Numbered from the stretch's first letter, positions 17,627-25,202 are shown. The stretch: DNA of 27,005 nt from Bdellovibrionales bacterium (GCA_005801425.1 SYDY01000114.1:1-27005); one strand, 5' to 3'. Notes: generated from the letters alone by a model not told the origin. Numbers and translations are program-made.

Positions 17627-18073
17627 TCAGCATTTGTCTTCCCTGCCTCGGCGCAACACATGCAGGCGCTCTAACCATTGAAACATGATCATACCCAAAA
17701 GCATGGTACCGTTAAACACAATCGTAGGCATTGTACCCGATGTGACAGCAACGATGCTTGGACCAGGACAATAACCCGCGAGTCCCCAGCCTATGCCAAA
17801 AAGCGCCGAACCCATAAGCAGGCGTGGTGTCACGTCACGGCGTGTCGGAATGTGGAAGCGTGGTGCAAAGATGGGACTGCGTTGGCGTATGATATAGCGA
17901 TAGAGCACAGAGTGTACGGTAATCGCTCCGACAACCACAAAACCTAGGCTCGGATCCCAATCACCACCGATATCCAAGAAACCGATCACCTTGTTGGCGT
18001 TGAGCATGCCAGCGATGCCCAGTCCTAATGCGAATAGCAGTCCGGCGACAAAACTCGATATAACGATTCTCAT
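17627..18073 (-). CDS. YeeE/YedE-family sulfur transporter subunit (PmpB-like half)
   Basis: 148 aa from ATG 18073, which has AGGAGC 5 nt upstream; a longer frame to 18181 overlaps the previous gene and lacks such a site. Four to five hydrophobic helices and the signature GIGWGLAGYCPGPSIV place it in the YeeE/YedE (DUF6691-type) inner-membrane family, whose members carry thiosulfate or other sulfur species through conserved cysteines such as the one in GYCPGP. Its ATG overlaps the stop of the upstream partner by ATGA, so the two half-size proteins are translationally coupled and probably form a heteromer. It is convergent with the ankyrin gene, 26 bp apart. Confidence 0.85.
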   Translation of the reverse strand: MRIVISSFVAGLLFALGLGIAGMLNANKVIGFLDIGGDWDPSLGFVVVGAITVHSVLYRYIIRQRSPIFAPRFHIPTRRDVTPRLLMGSALFGIGWGLAGYCPGPSIVAVTSGTMPTIVFNGTMLLGMIMFQWLERLHVLRRGREDKC

Positions 18074-18501
18074 GGTGTGCTCCTGTGTATCCACCCTATG
18101 ATGGATGCTGTCAGCGCGCCGGTTGCCATAAACATGAGGGTTGCGATGACTGAACGGATTGAAAAACGTGTGAGCCCACAAACGCCGTGTCCGCTGGTGC
18201 AGCCACCGCCCATGAGCGTGCCTGTGCCCACAAAAAATCCGGCCAGTGCAACCACGGCTAAAGAACGATCAATGGGACTCTGGATACTCGCGGGGGCGAT
18301 CCACACGAGTATCACGCCGCCGAGGAGCAAGCCCGCAATAAATGCCATGCGCCAGGCCTTGTCGGATGTTGTTGGGGCGATGAGGCCCCCCACAATACCG
18401 CTGATACCGCATACGCGGCCCACAAGATAAAGCAACACCGACGCGGCCATGCCAATGATAGCACCGCCGAGCAAAGCCATGCCGATAGATATGAGCATCA
18501 T
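18070..18501 (-). CDS. YeeE/YedE-family sulfur transporter subunit (PmpA-like half)
   Basis: 143 aa with hydrophobic helices throughout and the family signature GGGCTSGHGVCGLTRFSIRS (residues about 97-116), whose cysteines are thought to relay sulfur in this transporter family. Two ATG codons lie in tandem (18501 and 18498); an AGGTGA ribosome site fits the second slightly better. It is first in a two-gene unit with the companion half at 17627-18073. No regulator or sulfur dioxygenase gene is next to the pair in this window. The substrate (thiosulfate, sulfide or polysulfide) cannot be told from sequence alone. Confidence 0.88.
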   Translation of the reverse strand: MMLISIGMALLGGAIIGMAASVLLYLVGRVCGISGIVGGLIAPTTSDKAWRMAFIAGLLLGGVILVWIAPASIQSPIDRSLAVVALAGFFVGTGTLMGGGCTSGHGVCGLTRFSIRSVIATLMFMATGALTASIIGWIHRSTP

Positions 18502-18632
18502 GTCACCTCATTACTTCAGTTTTCGGGCCACGCAAACATGTCGTTTTTTAAATGGGTTACGTGATTGGCATCCTTTCCATACCAAGACACTGATGCCAAT
18601 TGCAGCGCACAAACATTAAATACGGTCGATTT

Positions 18633-18662
18633 TTGTTACCATTCTATAAATTATGCTAATAT
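18633..18662 (+). promoter_or_regulatory. Candidate promoter giving a leaderless or near-leaderless mRNA
   Basis: TTGTTA (18633-18638) and TAATAT (18657-18662) are 18 bp apart. Transcription would start at about 18669-18670, on or next to the ATG of the following membrane-protein gene, which has no ribosome site. Confidence 0.4.
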
Positions 18663-18669
18663 CCCCTCC

Positions 18670-19110
18670 ATGAAGAATCCAATGCGTATTATTGGTGGTG
18701 TTGTTGCAGCTTTTGCCTTTATTTTTGCTTTTGATTGGGGCTGGCACGGCGTGTTGATGCACGACAGCTACGAGGCCACCCAATCGCTTTGGCGTTCTAA
18801 AGAAGCCATGAGCGAGAATATGTGGGCCATGATCCTTGGGCAATTCCTCTACGCTCTATTTTTCACTGTGTTTTTTTCGCGTTACGCATGCATGCAGAAA
18901 AAATGTGGTGGCGTGCGGTTTGGACTTTGGATCGGTTTGATTTTGGGCGCATGTAGCATCGGATCCTATGCTTATCTGCCACTCGATTCCATGCAGATCC
19001 CAGTGATGTGGGCAGTCGCAGAAGTTTTGCGCGCAGGCGGCGTGGGTGCAGTGCTCGGATTGGTTTTTTGTGAAAAATCAGCGTGCCAAGAAAAAGGCAC
19101 CTGTCATTAA
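18670..19110 (+). CDS. Small integral membrane protein, about four helices
   Basis: 146 aa from ATG 18670; ATG 18682 is an alternative, while the open frame further upstream (from 18565) is hydrophilic and unlikely to be coding. Hydrophobic segments include [60 protein letters not shown] and [20 protein letters not shown]. The first helix runs into [19 protein letters not shown], a pattern I have seen in uncharacterised proteins of the DUF1761-like type; this is a weak association. The tail is Cys-rich ([13 protein letters not shown]). The function is unknown. Its stop codon shares the palindrome TTAA with the stop of tsf on the other strand. Confidence 0.75.
   Translation: MKNPMRIIGGVVAAFAFIFAFDWGWHGVLMHDSYEATQSLWRSKEAMSENMWAMILGQFLYALFFTVFFSRYACMQKKCGGVRFGLWIGLILGACSIGSYAYLPLDSMQIPVMWAVAEVLRAGGVGAVLGLVFCEKSACQEKGTCH
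19073..19100 (-). terminator. Weak candidate terminator of tsf
   Basis: On the minus strand, just after the tsf stop, GTGCC and GGCAC (19096-19100 with 19083-19087) can pair around an 8-nt loop, followed five bases later by five Ts. It lies inside the 3' end of the opposing membrane-protein gene. The stem is short, so this is tentative. Confidence 0.3.
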
Positions 19111-19760
19111 TTCGCCATAACCGAAGCGACTTCGGCTGCGAAGTCTTCGCTCTTTTTGGCAAGACCTTCACCCATTTGAAAACGGGTAAAGCGGCGGATG
19201 CTGATTTTCTCGCCAATTTTCGCAGTCAGCTCGTTAACCATCTGGTCAACGGTTTTTTCTGGCTCGCGCACGAAGGGCTGTTCCATCAAGCACACTTCAG
19301 CGAAAAATTTGCCGATGCGGCCTTCCACCATTTTTTCGATGACGGCTTCGGGCTTGCCTGACATGCGTGCTTGCTCGGTCAGGATCTCTTTTTCCTTGGC
19401 CACTTCGGCTTCAGGAACTTCTTCGCGGGTCACGTAGATTGGATTGGCTGCAGCCACGTGCATGGCCACATCGCGTACGAAGTTTTTGAAATCTTCGTTG
19501 CGTGCCACGAAATCTGTTTCGCAGTTGACTTCAATAAGCACGCCGATTTTTCCGCCACCATGGATGTAGCTACCGACCACGCCTTCAGATGCGATACGGC
19601 CCGCTTTTTTTGAAGCGGCCGAGAGACCTTTTTTGCGCAAATAGTCTTCAGCCTGGCCAAGATCGCCGGCGCTTTCGGCCAATGCTTTTTTGCAATCCAT
19701 CATGCCCGCGCCTGTTTTGGTGCGAAGCTCAGAAACCAATTTTGCGGATATTGCTGTCAT
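19107..19760 (-). CDS. tsf: Translation elongation factor Ts
   Basis: 217 aa. EF-Ts exchanges GDP for GTP on EF-Tu. The N-terminal UBA-like domain holds [17 protein letters not shown], and the core carries the hallmark [12 protein letters not shown] and a C-terminal [10 protein letters not shown] strand. It is shorter than the 283-residue E. coli protein, as in other compact EF-Ts with a reduced core. ATG 19760 has a GGAGA ribosome site 6 nt upstream. It follows rpsB by 64 bp with a terminator-like hairpin in the gap, the conserved rpsB-tsf order. Confidence 0.96.
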   Translation of the reverse strand: MTAISAKLVSELRTKTGAGMMDCKKALAESAGDLGQAEDYLRKKGLSAASKKAGRIASEGVVGSYIHGGGKIGVLIEVNCETDFVARNEDFKNFVRDVAMHVAAANPIYVTREEVPEAEVAKEKEILTEQARMSGKPEAVIEKMVEGRIGKFFAEVCLMEQPFVREPEKTVDQMVNELTAKIGEKISIRRFTRFQMGEGLAKKSEDFAAEVASVMAN

Positions 19761-19774
19761 GAGATTTCTCCATG

Positions 19775-19797
19775 AAAAAGGCGTAGCAAGCTACGCC
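19775..19797 (-). terminator. Terminator-like hairpin between rpsB and tsf
   Basis: On the minus strand GGCGTAG and CTACGCC form a perfect 7-bp stem around a CTTG loop (19780-19797), followed directly by TTTTT (19775-19779). This is an intrinsic-terminator shape inside an operon, so it probably acts as a partial terminator that lowers tsf transcript relative to rpsB, or as an mRNA 3'-end stabiliser. Confidence 0.75.
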
Positions 19798-19824
19798 CCT
19801 ACGACAATCTGTTTAGGTTTTAAA

Positions 19825-20664
19825 TTACGCGTGTGCGGCAGCTGTTTGGGGTGCCATTTCTTTGGATGGCGCGCGCACGATTTCAACTTCAGGGCCGCCA
19901 ACTTTTTCGACGTTTTCAGATTTGGCTTCGCTTTTGCCGTTTTGTGGCTTCACGTTTTTGACCAATTCTTTTTGCAACATGCCTTCGCCTTCCATGCACG
20001 CTTCAGCCATTTTGGTGGCGAAAATGCGAATGGCGCGGATGGCATCGTCGTTACCAGGGATCACGTGATCGATGTGATCAGGATCGCAGTTGGTATCAAC
20101 CACAGCAACCACAGGGATCCCAAGGTTGCGGGCTTCTGCAATGGCGATGTGTTCTTTTTTTATGTCGATCACAAAGATGGCGCCAGGAATGCGCGTCATG
20201 TCTTTGATGCCGCCAAGATTCTTCTCTAGCTTGGCGCGTTCACGTGAAAGCTGAAGAACTTCTTTTTTGAGAAGACGGGTAAATGTACCATCTTCTTCCA
20301 TCTTGTTGATGGCGCGCAAGCGATCGATGCTTTGCTTGATCGTACGGAAGTTGGTGAGTGTTCCACCGAGCCAACGGCTGTTGACATAGTACTGTCCAGC
20401 GCGAAGTGCTTGTTCAGCGACGATGTCTTGTGCTTGTTTTTTGGTGCCAACAAACAACACTTTTTCACCGCGTGCGACCACGTCCATCAAGAACTGGTAG
20501 GCTGTGCGAAAAAGTGGCACGGTTTGCTGGAGATCGATGATGTAAATGCCATTGCGTGCACCGAAAATGTACGGTTTCATTTTCGGGTTCCAGCGTGATG
20601 TTTGGTGTCCAAAGTGAACACCGGCTTCGAGTAACTCACGCATGGTAATATCTGTTGCAGTCAC
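19825..20664 (-). CDS. rpsB: 30S ribosomal protein S2
   Basis: 279 aa of the small-subunit protein S2, which binds 16S rRNA late in assembly and recruits S1 in many bacteria. Diagnostic stretches are [55 protein letters not shown] and [29 protein letters not shown] choose the GTG at 20662-20664 because an AGGAG ribosome site lies 6 nt upstream, and the frame upstream of it (to 20829) is not S2-like. The Ala/Lys/Glu-rich tail is about 40 residues longer than in E. coli, which is common. It is preceded by a long structured leader and a good promoter. Confidence 0.96.
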   Translation of the reverse strand: MTATDITMRELLEAGVHFGHQTSRWNPKMKPYIFGARNGIYIIDLQQTVPLFRTAYQFLMDVVARGEKVLFVGTKKQAQDIVAEQALRAGQYYVNSRWLGGTLTNFRTIKQSIDRLRAINKMEEDGTFTRLLKKEVLQLSRERAKLEKNLGGIKDMTRIPGAIFVIDIKKEHIAIAEARNLGIPVVAVVDTNCDPDHIDHVIPGNDDAIRAIRIFATKMAEACMEGEGMLQKELVKNVKPQNGKSEAKSENVEKVGGPEVEIVRAPSKEMAPQTAAAHA

Positions 20665-20960
20665 GTTATTCTCCTGTGCGGTTGATGATGGCACATATCC
20701 AAAATGGAGTGTGTCATCCCTCCGCTTTGTCGTTTTTTTTATCCAACACCTTTCGCGAGAAAGGCACCGCTGGATGAACGGCAAAGCGTGTGTTTTTAAG
20801 GACACTTGCGACCATCGCAAGGATCCCATGTTCCCAGAAACGGTAGAATCACCGTTTACGGGCGATCGTACCCCGTTGGGGACCGGGTGTGTAGCACATG
20901 GCCCCAGGGGGAAGCAACCGTGTCGTCGGGGTAGAGCTCGAACCGAGAATACTGCCGGAC
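20665..20960 (-). promoter_or_regulatory. Structured 5' leader of rpsB (possible S2 autoregulatory RNA)
   Basis: This holds most of the 335-bp gene-free stretch 20665-20999. From the predicted start near 20960 to the GTG it is about 295 nt, GC-rich at its 5' part, with several stems: 20871-20881 (CCCC/GGGG), 20838-20857 (AAACGGT/ACCGTTT), 20806-20820 (TTGCGA/TCGCAA) and the long stem-loop 20723-20788. Ribosomal protein S2 represses its own operon through the leader in several bacteria; I do not recognise a named Rfam family here. No tRNA or known riboswitch was seen. Confidence 0.5.
20723..20788 (-). ncRNA. Long interrupted stem-loop in the rpsB leader
   Basis: Four nested helices can form in order: CGCTTTG/CAAAGCG (20782-20788 with 20723-20729), CGTT/AACG, ATCCA/TGGAT and CCTTTC/GAAAGG closed by a TCGC tetraloop. 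It ends about 58 nt before the rpsB start codon. An A-run, not a T-run, follows on the transcribed strand, so it is not an intrinsic terminator. Confidence 0.55.
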
Positions 20961-20966
20961 GGATCT

Positions 20967-20995
20967 AGTGTAAGCCCAAAGCAAGAAATTGTCGA
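20967..20995 (-). promoter_or_regulatory. Sigma70-type promoter of rpsB-tsf
   Basis: On the minus strand TCGACA (20990-20995) and TACACT (20967-20972) are separated by exactly 17 bp, matching 5/6 and 4/6 of consensus. It begins five bases after the stop of the upstream gene, so rpsB has its own promoter. Confidence 0.6.
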
Positions 20996-20999
20996 TTTT

Positions 21000-22454
21000 T
21001 TATAAAATAGTGCACCAGGATGCCGACATTTCACCTTCGGGTGCGTATCGTCCGGTGAGGGAGTCGCAGGCCCCTTCTTCTTCTTTCTCCTGGATCAGTT
21101 GTTCCATAATAACTTTAAAATGATGGCCTAGCAGATTGGGCTCGAGATGTGTTGCCATGTGTGCAGATATGCGTCTGAGCGCGGCGAAATTTGCGGTTTC
21201 AGAAAGAACGTTCGTACCTGCCTCCATTTTTGCGATGGCCAGCTTGGCCAGATCATCGGCGATCCTGTGGGGGAGAGTTCCGCTGTTGGCATAACGGCCG
21301 GCATACCACGCAAGATCTGCAACGGCATTTTGGAATTCGATGAGCCAGAAACCTGTTGGGCTATCCCGCTCGGTGTGATTGCAAAGTTCCGTTTCGATGG
21401 CGCTGACGAGCTGCTTACACGCAAAGTCTCTCTCGCATGGGCTGAAGCTGCTAAACCATGCACTGTGGGCAGCGATGTCGTGCAGCGCCGCACTCCATTC
21501 TTCAGGGGGGTGCTCATGGACTTTGCGTGGATTACGGCGAACGGATGTTGATAGCATTTGCACAGGTTGCAAGCCTTGTGCATGCAACTGGGCCAGCGTT
21601 GCGAATGTGAGTCCTCCAAAATGGGGTACCCAGCGGGGTGGTGTTGCATGATCGGCGATGAGTGTGTTGATAATATTTTGAAGTTCGACGGTCGGGAAAT
21701 AACGTGGATAGTTTGTTTGAGGGTCCATGCCCACAGCAGGAAACTGCTTCGTATGCGAGAGCTGGCCTATCCAGTAATGCATGTTTTCTGAGCGTTGCAT
21801 GTCAAGATGATGAATTTTTAAGTCAAGCATGTCAGGGCGTTGGCTTTGGGCCCTCGCATGGCGTAAGGCAGCGGGTAAGGCGGATGCAACTTTTGTAAAG
21901 CCGGCCCCGATCAAGCGTGTTTGGACGGCCTCGATAATTTCAGATTTTTCTTCGGGGTGGGTGGCCCATGCAAGCTGTGTTGCGTGGGATCTGGCAATGC
22001 CTTGACTTGTGGCCCAGCCAGAAATGCCATCCTGTTGGGTTTGATACGTCTGTTGTTTATCGGTGTTGAATTTTCGGTGCATGCCCACGGCGGTGATGGC
22101 TGTGACATGCTCGGATGCGTTAAGATCACCTTGGGCCCAAGCGACCCAGAGAAGATCGCTGAGTTTGGGTTTGGCTGCGTCGTGCTCAAAGCTTTCTATC
22201 CAATGAAGTGCATCGCGGTTGAGAACTTTTTGCGCAATTTCGCGGGCTGTATGCGCGTGTGAAGTGGCGGTTTCGCGCAATGCTGCAAGTAAGTCGGTAT
22301 TCTTGCGTACAGGCCAGATGGCGCTTGCTGGAGCGCCCCAATCCACCTGATCGCGTGGAAGAGTTTCTAAGTCGGCGAGGGTTGAGAAGGCTGTGCCAGA
22401 GAGCGCGCTGGCAGCGGCGGTAGACGGGGATACTATTTCGGATGGGAGGGTCAT
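21000..22454 (-). CDS. Unknown helical protein ending in a CaaX-type motif (CTIL)
   Basis: 484 aa. I do not recognise any domain. The sequence is rich in Ala, Leu, His, Gln and Trp, appears almost wholly helical, has no signal peptide or membrane helix, and starts with a Ser/Ala-rich stretch. A charged tract EKEEEG precedes the tail, and the last six residues are SWCTIL. Cys-aliphatic-aliphatic-Leu at the very end is the recognition motif for geranylgeranylation by eukaryotic GGTase I; bacteria do not have this enzyme, but some secreted effectors (for example Legionella AnkB) use a host's. That role here is inference from four residues. The stop (TAA at 21000-21002) is certain; the start has no clear ribosome site. 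It lies 47 bp after thrC on the same strand and may be cotranscribed. Confidence 0.7.
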   Translation of the reverse strand: MTLPSEIVSPSTAAASALSGTAFSTLADLETLPRDQVDWGAPASAIWPVRKNTDLLAALRETATSHAHTAREIAQKVLNRDALHWIESFEHDAAKPKLSDLLWVAWAQGDLNASEHVTAITAVGMHRKFNTDKQQTYQTQQDGISGWATSQGIARSHATQLAWATHPEEKSEIIEAVQTRLIGAGFTKVASALPAALRHARAQSQRPDMLDLKIHHLDMQRSENMHYWIGQLSHTKQFPAVGMDPQTNYPRYFPTVELQNIINTLIADHATPPRWVPHFGGLTFATLAQLHAQGLQPVQMLSTSVRRNPRKVHEHPPEEWSAALHDIAAHSAWFSSFSPCERDFACKQLVSAIETELCNHTERDSPTGFWLIEFQNAVADLAWYAGRYANSGTLPHRIADDLAKLAIAKMEAGTNVLSETANFAALRRISAHMATHLEPNLLGHHFKVIMEQLIQEKEEEGACDSLTGRYAPEGEMSASWCTIL

Positions 22455-22501
22455 TGTGCCGGATAGGGTATCATCATTGCGGGAAAAGTAACGGCATAAG
22501 A

Positions 22502-23815
22502 TTATATGGTAGTGAGCACGGCCTCGCGTACACGGTCATAGACATCTGAAACATCGACAAGCGTATGCCTGTGTACGTGAGTGGCTCCGGGGACGGTGTT
22601 GCTGGCCGTGGCTTGCTTAAATTCCGTGAATTTAAGGCCATGGGCGGTGCTTACGACGACCACGCGTTCTCCGGCAGTAATGATGTCGGCTTTGCGATGT
22701 TGGAGCACTGCAGCCATGGCCACGGCCGTGTGCGGGCAGAGATAAAGTCCGGTGGCGTCGGCTTCGATGGCCATGTCGGTGAGCTGTTGTTCGGTGATGG
22801 ATGACACTGTACCATTGGCTTTTTTCAACGCGGTGATTGCGCGCGGAAACGAGACCGGATCGCCAATGCGGATGGCCGATGCCTGGGTGGGCTGCGCGGT
22901 GATTTTTTCTAGGGACGCGAAGTTTTTTTGATAAGAGCGAAACAGGGGGTCGGCCTGGGCCGCTTGGGCACAGATCACACGTGGGAGGCGATCGATGATC
23001 CCGGCATCACGTAGATTTTCAAATCCACGGACCAGGGCCGAAACATTGCCCAAATTGCCACCAGGAATGGCCACCCAATCGGGAATTTCCCAACCAAGGC
23101 CTTGGCATATTTCAAACGCTACCGTTTTTTGGCCTTCAATGCGCAGGCTATTTTTGGAATTGGCAAGATAAATACCTGGTTCGTTGGCGAGACGTTGAAC
23201 ATGGGCCATACAGCCATCAAAATCGGTATCGATGGCGATCACACGTGCACCATGTGAAAGCGGTTGTACGAGCTGTGCGGCGCTGATTTTTCCTTTGGGG
23301 AGCAACACCACCGTGGGGATTTTTGCAGCAGCGCCAAAGGCGGCCAATGCGGCGGATGTGTCACCGGTGGAGGCGCAAATCACGGTGCGGATATCATGGC
23401 CCAAACGGCGCATGCGATTCACTTGGCTTACCAGCACGGTCATGCCCAGATCTTTGAAGCTTCCCGTGAGGGTGTGGCCGCATTGTTTGACCAAGAGATC
23501 GATGCCGTAGCGGTCGCTTAGGATATGGGCTCGGGTGAGGGCGCTGGCGCCTTCGCCGAGGGTGACGATGTCGTCATCGGTGGCTTCGGGGAGAACCCAT
23601 TCGCGGTAACGCCAAACGCCAGAACCATCGGGACCGGGTGTGCCGCCTTGCCTGCTTTCAAAGCGTTGTTTCCAGGCTTCGGGTGTGTGTGCCGTGAATG
23701 TTGTTTGGGGATGCACGACTTCGAGGAGCCCACCGCATAGGCTGCAATTGTAAACGATGTCGGTGAGAGGATGTGCGTGCTGGCATTTGATGCATTGAAA
23801 CTGGGCGGTATGCAT
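22502..23815 (-). CDS. thrC: Threonine synthase
   Basis: 437 aa. It converts O-phosphohomoserine to threonine using PLP. An N-terminal zinc-ribbon (C8, C11, C24, C27) precedes the fold-type II PLP core, a layout seen in one class of bacterial and archaeal threonine synthases. The Schiff-base lysine is K121 in HTLTGSFKDLGMTV; the substrate loop CASTGDTSAALAAFGA and the glycine-rich phosphate-binding IPGGNLGNVSALVRG are intact. ATG 23815 has GAGG 9 nt upstream. It is divergent from the A-type Fe-S carrier, 76 bp apart. Related cysteate or diaminobutyrate enzymes are less likely. Confidence 0.93.
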   Translation of the reverse strand: MHTAQFQCIKCQHAHPLTDIVYNCSLCGGLLEVVHPQTTFTAHTPEAWKQRFESRQGGTPGPDGSGVWRYREWVLPEATDDDIVTLGEGASALTRAHILSDRYGIDLLVKQCGHTLTGSFKDLGMTVLVSQVNRMRRLGHDIRTVICASTGDTSAALAAFGAAAKIPTVVLLPKGKISAAQLVQPLSHGARVIAIDTDFDGCMAHVQRLANEPGIYLANSKNSLRIEGQKTVAFEICQGLGWEIPDWVAIPGGNLGNVSALVRGFENLRDAGIIDRLPRVICAQAAQADPLFRSYQKNFASLEKITAQPTQASAIRIGDPVSFPRAITALKKANGTVSSITEQQLTDMAIEADATGLYLCPHTAVAMAAVLQHRKADIITAGERVVVVSTAHGLKFTEFKQATASNTVPGATHVHRHTLVDVSDVYDRVREAVLTTI

Positions 23816-23832
23816 GAAAACCTCGTAGCCAC

Positions 23833-23861
23833 TTGCTGCATAGGGCTTGGAAGATTACACT
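23833..23861 (+). promoter_or_regulatory. Candidate promoter of the A-type Fe-S carrier gene
   Basis: TTGCTG (23833-23838) and TACACT (23856-23861) are 17 bp apart and would start transcription about 24 nt before ATG 23892. The -10 hexamer is the same as in the rpsB promoter. Confidence 0.4.
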
Positions 23862-23891
23862 AACAGGGGTACGCTTCGGAGATCCACCAAC

Positions 23892-24275
23892 ATGACCACG
23901 GAAATGATGTCGCACGCCCCTTTACCGCCGCAGCCTGTGGTACTTACGGACAAAGCATCTCAGATGGTGCAGCAGGCCATGGCCGATGAAGGTCTTGTGG
24001 GCCATAGCTTGCGCGTGGGTGTGATCGGTGGGGGATGCTCGGGGCTTCAGTATTTGCTCGATTTCAGCAAAGCGTCCACGGACATGGACCAGGTGTTTGA
24101 AAGTCACGATGTACGGATCATGATCGATCCATTCAGTGCTGCGCATTTGTACAATGCTGACGATGATGCACCGACGGTGATCGACTACACCGATGGCTTG
24201 CATGGCTCAGGATTTAAATTTGAAAATCCCAACATTACGCGTCAATGCGGGTGTGGTTCGTCGTTTATGACGTGA
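23892..24275 (+). CDS. erpA: A-type iron-sulfur cluster carrier (HesB/IscA/ErpA family)
   Basis: 127 aa. These proteins take an Fe-S cluster from the scaffold and deliver it to apo-enzymes. The three ligand cysteines are present: C49 in GGGCSGLQY, and C119 and C121 in QCGCGSSF at the C terminus. The segment VIDYTDGLHGSGFKFENPN is typical. I take ATG 23892, with GGAG at 23878-23881, rather than the upstream TTG of the open frame. The CGCGSSF ending and the long N-terminal lead fit ErpA, but IscA cannot be excluded; the isolated location, outside an isc or suf operon, also fits ErpA. Confidence 0.9.
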   Translation: MTTEMMSHAPLPPQPVVLTDKASQMVQQAMADEGLVGHSLRVGVIGGGCSGLQYLLDFSKASTDMDQVFESHDVRIMIDPFSAAHLYNADDDAPTVIDYTDGLHGSGFKFENPNITRQCGCGSSFMT

Positions 24276-24326
24276 TGCGTTAAAATGTATTGCAACGCAG
24301 TGCGTTGACATGTACGACTAGGTCGC

Positions 24327-25202
24327 ATGAGCAGTATTGCATCAACGTCCGCTCAACTTCCAAGACCGGTTCAATCTTCAAGCTACGGTGTTTTTGCGAT
24401 GGGAAGGTCACGGTGGGTGGCCGATCAGCAAGCGTATCACGCAGGCACGCCCCAAGCCACCACGCTGGTTGTGTCTGATTTCGACGATACGCTGTTTCAT
24501 ACAGACAATTACAGCAATTACGTGAATCGAAATACTTCGGTGAACAACGATGTCATCTCGCCTGTGCTTGCGCTTGCACCGTCGCGTTTGCGACAGGCGG
24601 ACGCGAATGCAGCACGCGCTGTTCGCAGCATGAGTGCGCAGGGTGTGGCTGCCATTGTGTCGGCGGGTTCATGGCTGTGGTTGCAAAGCGTGTTGGCGTT
24701 GTGTCCAGAGCTTCGAGCGACATTAAGCGATTGCAAGGTACCGCTTATTTCAACCTATGAATTTTCCCGTAGCGATAATCCGGGTTCGTTTGCGGGAAAA
24801 GATATTCCGATGACATCGCTGGTGGGCGATATGTTGCGACGAACGTCGTGGGCTGATCATGCGGGGCGATCTGGCTTTGCTGATCTCAACGTGGTCACAT
24901 TCGGTGACACCAGACACGATCACACGGGGATGGTTGAAGCGCTGAGGAATAAGCAAATGGCGTGTGAAGCTCGCCATGTGATTTCGCATGTGGCCCATGT
25001 ATGGCCGCAAAATCTCTTGCCCGATGATGGCGATTTTGATGCGTGTGTTGGCACCTATGGTTTTGTTCTGCGCGAACAATTGGATTGGATGCGGATTTAT
25101 TCAGAGCAACCTGAATCACGCAGCGATCTGCGCGAGAACCGTCGTGCATTGACTCGTTTTCGATCGCATGCGCGTTTATCGCCGTATGCGAGGGCGAGTT
25201 AA
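24327..25202 (+). CDS. HAD-superfamily phosphatase-like protein
   Basis: 291 aa. All four HAD motifs can be placed: motif I VVSDFDDTL (nucleophile D51, acid D53), motif II IVSAGSW (S112), motif III lysine probably K158 (GKDI), and motif IV TFGDTRHDHTGM (D194, D198). The first 45 residues are Ser/Gln-rich and disordered-looking, and no signal peptide is seen. It is therefore a soluble Mg-dependent phosphohydrolase of unknown substrate. The cap region (about 60-105) is short, as in C1-type HADs. The ribosome site is weak (AGG 7 nt before ATG). It follows the Fe-S carrier by 51 bp on the same strand and could share its transcript. Its stop overlaps the opposing gene's stop in TTAA. Confidence 0.8.
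   Translation: MSSIASTSAQLPRPVQSSSYGVFAMGRSRWVADQQAYHAGTPQATTLVVSDFDDTLFHTDNYSNYVNRNTSVNNDVISPVLALAPSRLRQADANAARAVRSMSAQGVAAIVSAGSWLWLQSVLALCPELRATLSDCKVPLISTYEFSRSDNPGSFAGKDIPMTSLVGDMLRRTSWADHAGRSGFADLNVVTFGDTRHDHTGMVEALRNKQMACEARHVISHVAHVWPQNLLPDDGDFDACVGTYGFVLREQLDWMRIYSEQPESRSDLRENRRALTRFRSHARLSPYARAS

Noticed and set aside
18565-18669. Longer N terminus for the small membrane protein
   Set aside because: The 35 added residues are polar and unlike the family; the candidate promoter lies within them; the hydrophobic start at 18670 is more natural.
20900-20965. Possible tRNA-like segment with GGTTCGAGCTC on the minus strand
   Set aside because: The T-loop-like string lacks a pairing T-stem, and no acceptor stem, D-arm or anticodon stem could be drawn around it.
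20642-20968. 108-codon + strand frame across the rpsB leader
   Set aside because: Its composition (many Arg, Cys, Gly) is unlike protein from this genome, it begins inside rpsB, and the structured leader and promoter explain the sequence better.
24291-24310. CAACGC-AGT-GCGTTG hairpin and TTGACA box before the HAD gene
   Set aside because: The hairpin has no T-run, and a -10 box at 17 bp from TTGACA would fall inside the coding start with no match (TGAGCA).
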